From contig JAOZMN010000027.1 in assembly GCA_029934265.1 (NCBI GenBank), forward strand, positions 1-15,658: DNA of 15,658 bases, in the 5' to 3' direction. This stretch comes from Bacteroidales bacterium (GTDB lineage Bacteria > Bacteroidota > Bacteroidia > Bacteroidales > JAADGE01). A program made the position numbers and the translations under genes. Under the pieces are notes generated by a model. It ran no database searches. It saw nothing but the letters and a program-made list of their open reading frames with translations, and was not told where the DNA came from. Each line of letters starts with the position of its first letter. Within the stretch, counting starts at the first letter, position 1. Positions 14,138 to 15,658 of this stretch are shown here, piece by piece.

Positions 14138-14183
14138 GAAAAAAAAAGATTAATTTGATAGTTTTAACAAAACTTCTTATATT

Positions 14184-14213
14184 TTTAATTCTAAAACTTT
14201 ATTTGCAACTTTG
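14184..14213 (+). promoter_or_regulatory. Probable promoter of the small ORF/skp group
   Basis: CAACTTTG at 14206-14213, followed by C, is one mismatch from the -7 consensus, and TTT at 14184-14186 lies 19 nt upstream. Start of transcription would be near 14220, only about 14 nt before the small ORF at 14234 and 145 nt before skp. An identical -7 sequence occurs before the WecA-type gene. Confidence 0.4.
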
Positions 14214-14233
14214 CCGTGTAGAGTATTTATTTT

Positions 14234-14338
14234 ATGAATTTTCAGGGATTAAATTTTTATATAAAAAACATTCCACCAATCAAACGGAGAGAATACCTTA
14301 TATTCGTTTTAATTGCAATTATTATAGTAATATATTAA
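14234..14338 (+). CDS. Possible 34-residue single-span membrane peptide
   Basis: An ATG-started frame of 34 codons ending in TAA 14336-14338. The predicted peptide has a soluble N-terminal half (MNFQGLNFYIKN, then IPPIKRRE), a positively charged KRR patch at residues 17-19, and a C-terminal hydrophobic segment YLIFVLIAIIIVIY that reaches the last residue. This is the layout of small tail-anchored, positive-inside membrane peptides. It starts about 14 nt after the predicted transcription start and ends 26 nt before skp, in a different frame. AT-rich DNA can produce Ile/Leu/Val runs by chance, and I recognise no family, so this is a candidate only. It might instead be a leader peptide for skp. 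Confidence 0.4.
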   Translation: MNFQGLNFYIKNIPPIKRREYLIFVLIAIIIVIY

Positions 14339-14364
14339 ATATTAACAAATTAAAATTTTTTACA

Positions 14365-14868
14365 ATGAAAAAAACATCATTTACATTATTGGCAATTTTA
14401 TTGTTTGTCTTTGCTACAAATGCTCAAAAAGTTGGATATATTGACGGCGACAAAGTTTTTCTTAAAATGGCGGAAGTTAAAAAAGCAGATTCGACTTTAA
14501 AATTATTTATAGCCGATTACGAAAATTATGCAAAAAAACTTAACGACGAATATACTTTGAAGGTGAATGAATTTAAAGAAAAAGAAGCAACAATGTCGGA
14601 ACTTGTGAAAAAAAGCGAGGTTGAAAGCATTAATGCTCTTAACGAAAAAATAAAAAAATATCAAATATCCGCACAAGAAGAAATCAATAAAAAAAGAACC
14701 GAATTATACCAGCCTCTTGTGGAAAAATTTAATGCGGCATTGAAAAAAGTTGCAGAAAAAAAAGGTTTAAGAGGAGTTTTGGATACAAATAAATCCGGAG
14801 TTTTATATTACAACCCGGCAGATGAAGTTTCCAAACTCGTGGAAGCTGAACTTGGCATAAAGGGATAA
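14365..14868 (+). CDS. skp: Skp/OmpH-family periplasmic chaperone
   Basis: Skp (OmpH) binds unfolded outer-membrane proteins in the periplasm and carries them towards the BAM complex. The start is ATG at 14365, giving 167 residues with a clear signal peptide (MKKTSFTLLAILLFVFATNA, cleavage before QKVGYI). The frame is open far upstream, but that part has no family similarity. The mature N-terminus KVGYIDGDKVF matches the beta strand that opens Skp proteins (KIGYVDSDKIL type). A long, Lys/Glu-rich coiled coil follows at about 37-130, and a C-terminal block holds LDTNKSGVLYYNPADEVSKLV, where family members read like LYANPTDDVTDLV. The usual neighbours bamA and a second ompH copy are absent here. 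The frame downstream of the stop stays open (see 14869-15009). Confidence 0.9.
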   Translation: MKKTSFTLLAILLFVFATNAQKVGYIDGDKVFLKMAEVKKADSTLKLFIADYENYAKKLNDEYTLKVNEFKEKEATMSELVKKSEVESINALNEKIKKYQISAQEEINKKRTELYQPLVEKFNAALKKVAEKKGLRGVLDTNKSGVLYYNPADEVSKLVEAELGIKG

Positions 14869-15009
14869 TCAAAACAAAAAACTTTAGAATATCTTGAAAA
14901 AATAAATACAGAAATAACTTTGGACGATAAACAAAAAACGATTATTCAAAATTTGAAGAAAGAAATAGAGTCTTTGCCTGAAGAAAAATTTAATTATAAA
15001 AATAAATAA
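14869..15009 (+). pseudogene. Start-less coding-like stretch in frame with skp
   Basis: Directly after the skp TAA, in the same frame, 46 further codons run to TAA 15007-15009. The translation is strongly protein-like: TLEYLEKINTEITLDDKQK then TIIQNLKKEIESLPEEKF, which would form two amphipathic, Glu/Lys-rich helices with codons like those of neighbouring genes. No ATG or GTG starts it; an in-frame TTG near residue 18 would leave about 28 residues. Possible readings are a separate small gene that lost or does not need a normal start, an old C-terminal extension of skp cut off by a stop codon, stop-codon read-through, or an assembly error near 14866. It ends 12 nt before the dCMP deaminase start, as an operon gene would. 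Confidence 0.4.
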
Positions 15010-15021
15010 GTTTGTTACAAA

Positions 15022-15441
15022 ATGGAAAAACAAATACTTCTTGATAAGCGATATTTGAAAATGGCTCAAATTTGGGCGGAAAATTCTTATTGCAAAAGAC
15101 GAAAAGTAGGAGCTTTGCTTGTAAAAGACAAAATGATTATTTCGGATGGATACAACGGTACGCCGTCCGGATTTGAAAATATTTGTGAAGACGATAAAAA
15201 TAAAACTAAAAATTATGTTCTGCATGCCGAAGCAAATGCTATTACAAAAGTTGCCAAGTCGGGAAACAGTAGTGAAAATGCAACTCTTTATGTAACAACA
15301 TCGCCATGTATTGAATGTTCAAAATTAATTATTCAATCCGGAATAAAAAGAGTAGTTTTTGCCGAAAAATACAGAATAACCGATGGAATTGAAATTCTCG
15401 AAAGAGCAGGAGTTGCGGTAGAGGAGCTGAAAGTTTTATAA
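15022..15441 (+). CDS. dCMP deaminase (deoxycytidylate deaminase family)
   Basis: A 139-residue cytidine/deoxycytidylate deaminase-fold enzyme that turns dCMP into dUMP for thymidylate synthesis. The zinc site is complete: His68-Ala-Glu70 (HAE, with the proton-shuttling Glu) and PCIEC at 95-99 with Cys96 and Cys99. SYCKRRKVGALLVKD (22-36) and GYNGTPSGFENICED (43-57) are family hallmarks that separate dCMP deaminases from tRNA adenosine deaminase and from CDA. Similar proteins are annotated as ComEB in some genomes. The start is ATG at 15022, preceded by an A/T-rich stretch with no Shine-Dalgarno sequence. It lies 12 nt after the start-less stretch and may be co-transcribed with skp. Confidence 0.93.
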   Translation: MEKQILLDKRYLKMAQIWAENSYCKRRKVGALLVKDKMIISDGYNGTPSGFENICEDDKNKTKNYVLHAEANAITKVAKSGNSSENATLYVTTSPCIECSKLIIQSGIKRVVFAEKYRITDGIEILERAGVAVEELKVL

Positions 15442-15658
15442 GGTACCTGTCTAAAATGAATTTAAAAAGGAAAGAAGACTTTGATTTTTTTCTAAGCTGA
15501 GTTTTATTCATACAAATTAAATGAATCTCAGGTGCTTTAAAAAGCTAAAATATTCGATAATGTATTAATATGCAAATAACAAAAGCCAATTAATTTATTT
15601 AACATAGTTTAACATAAGTATTTGTCTGTAAATCATTGGTTTATAAAGCCTCTAAAAA
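15442..15658. other. Gene-free tail of the window
   Basis: No gene can be supported in these 217 bases. A 14-codon ATG frame (MNLKRKEDFDFFLS) starts 13 nt after the deaminase stop but is too short to judge. The rest is an inverted repeat (15497-15531), a short palindrome GCTTTAAAAAGC at 15534-15545, and a direct repeat TTTAACATA near 15600. The next gene presumably begins beyond the window. Confidence 0.5.
15497..15531. repeat. Inverted repeat after the dCMP deaminase gene
   Basis: CTGAG (15497-15501) and ATTCAT (15506-15511) pair with ATGAAT (15521-15526) and CTCAG (15527-15531), leaving a TTTT bulge on one side and a 9-nt loop. It is the likeliest transcript-end hairpin for the skp-deaminase group, although no U-run follows. 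Confidence 0.45.

Noticed and set aside
14095..14364. Upstream extension of the skp frame by 90 codons.
   Set aside because: It crosses the divergent promoter region and would bury the signal peptide that starts at the ATG at 14365.
15644..15657. A 14-base sequence that recurs inverted at 12717-12730.
   Set aside because: One such match is about what chance allows in 15.6 kb of AT-rich sequence, and the window ends before any longer repeat could be seen.
1..15658. Search for CRISPR arrays, tRNA or rRNA genes, integrases, transposases, toxin-antitoxin pairs and known defence genes.
   Set aside because: No regularly spaced repeats, no cloverleaf or rRNA sequences and no such protein motifs were seen on either strand.

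Overview
This window is an ordinary, AT-rich stretch of chromosome from a member of the Bacteroidota (probably Bacteroidia; I cannot place it more finely). The evidence is a secreted protein with a type IX secretion (Por) sorting domain, several promoters of the Bacteroidota type (-7 box TAnnTTTG, -33 TTG/TTT), starts preceded by A-rich tracts with no Shine-Dalgarno sequence, and family-typical sequences such as L13 beginning DTLSYKTISAN. No prophage, insertion sequence, CRISPR array, tRNA or rRNA is visible.

Layout. 1-2256 (+): the 3' end of truB, then queA, a small ArsR-type regulator, and queD. queA and queD are both queuosine genes. 2253-7262 (-): a SAM-dependent methyltransferase, a 996-residue FAD/Fe-S oxidoreductase of the YdiJ/D-lactate dehydrogenase type, and a WecA/MraY-type sugar-phosphate transferase. 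A strong bidirectional terminator at 7372-7404 separates this group from 7429-8865 (-), a T9SS-secreted Asp-box protein. 9003-11705 (-) is the ribosomal block rplM-rpsI-rpsB-tsf, with a well-formed promoter and a 158-nt structured leader upstream of rplM. 11826-12024 is a gene-free, repeat-rich stretch that abuts a 5'-truncated PPP-type phosphatase (12025-12624, +), probably a pseudogene. 12734-14111 (-) holds a metallo-beta-lactamase-fold hydrolase and pcm. 14234-15441 (+) holds a possible 34-codon membrane peptide, an Skp/OmpH periplasmic chaperone, a start-less coding-like stretch, and a dCMP deaminase. 15442-15658 carries no gene that I can support.

Most genes serve core functions: translation, tRNA modification, protein repair, nucleotide supply, envelope synthesis. 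I found no undescribed system. The points most worth checking are: a family of short palindromes (AGGTC-NNN-GACCT) in gaps between genes; the hairpin leader of rplM; the small membrane ORF before skp; the in-frame coding-like sequence directly after the skp stop codon; and the decayed phosphatase beside an unusual AT-only inverted repeat.
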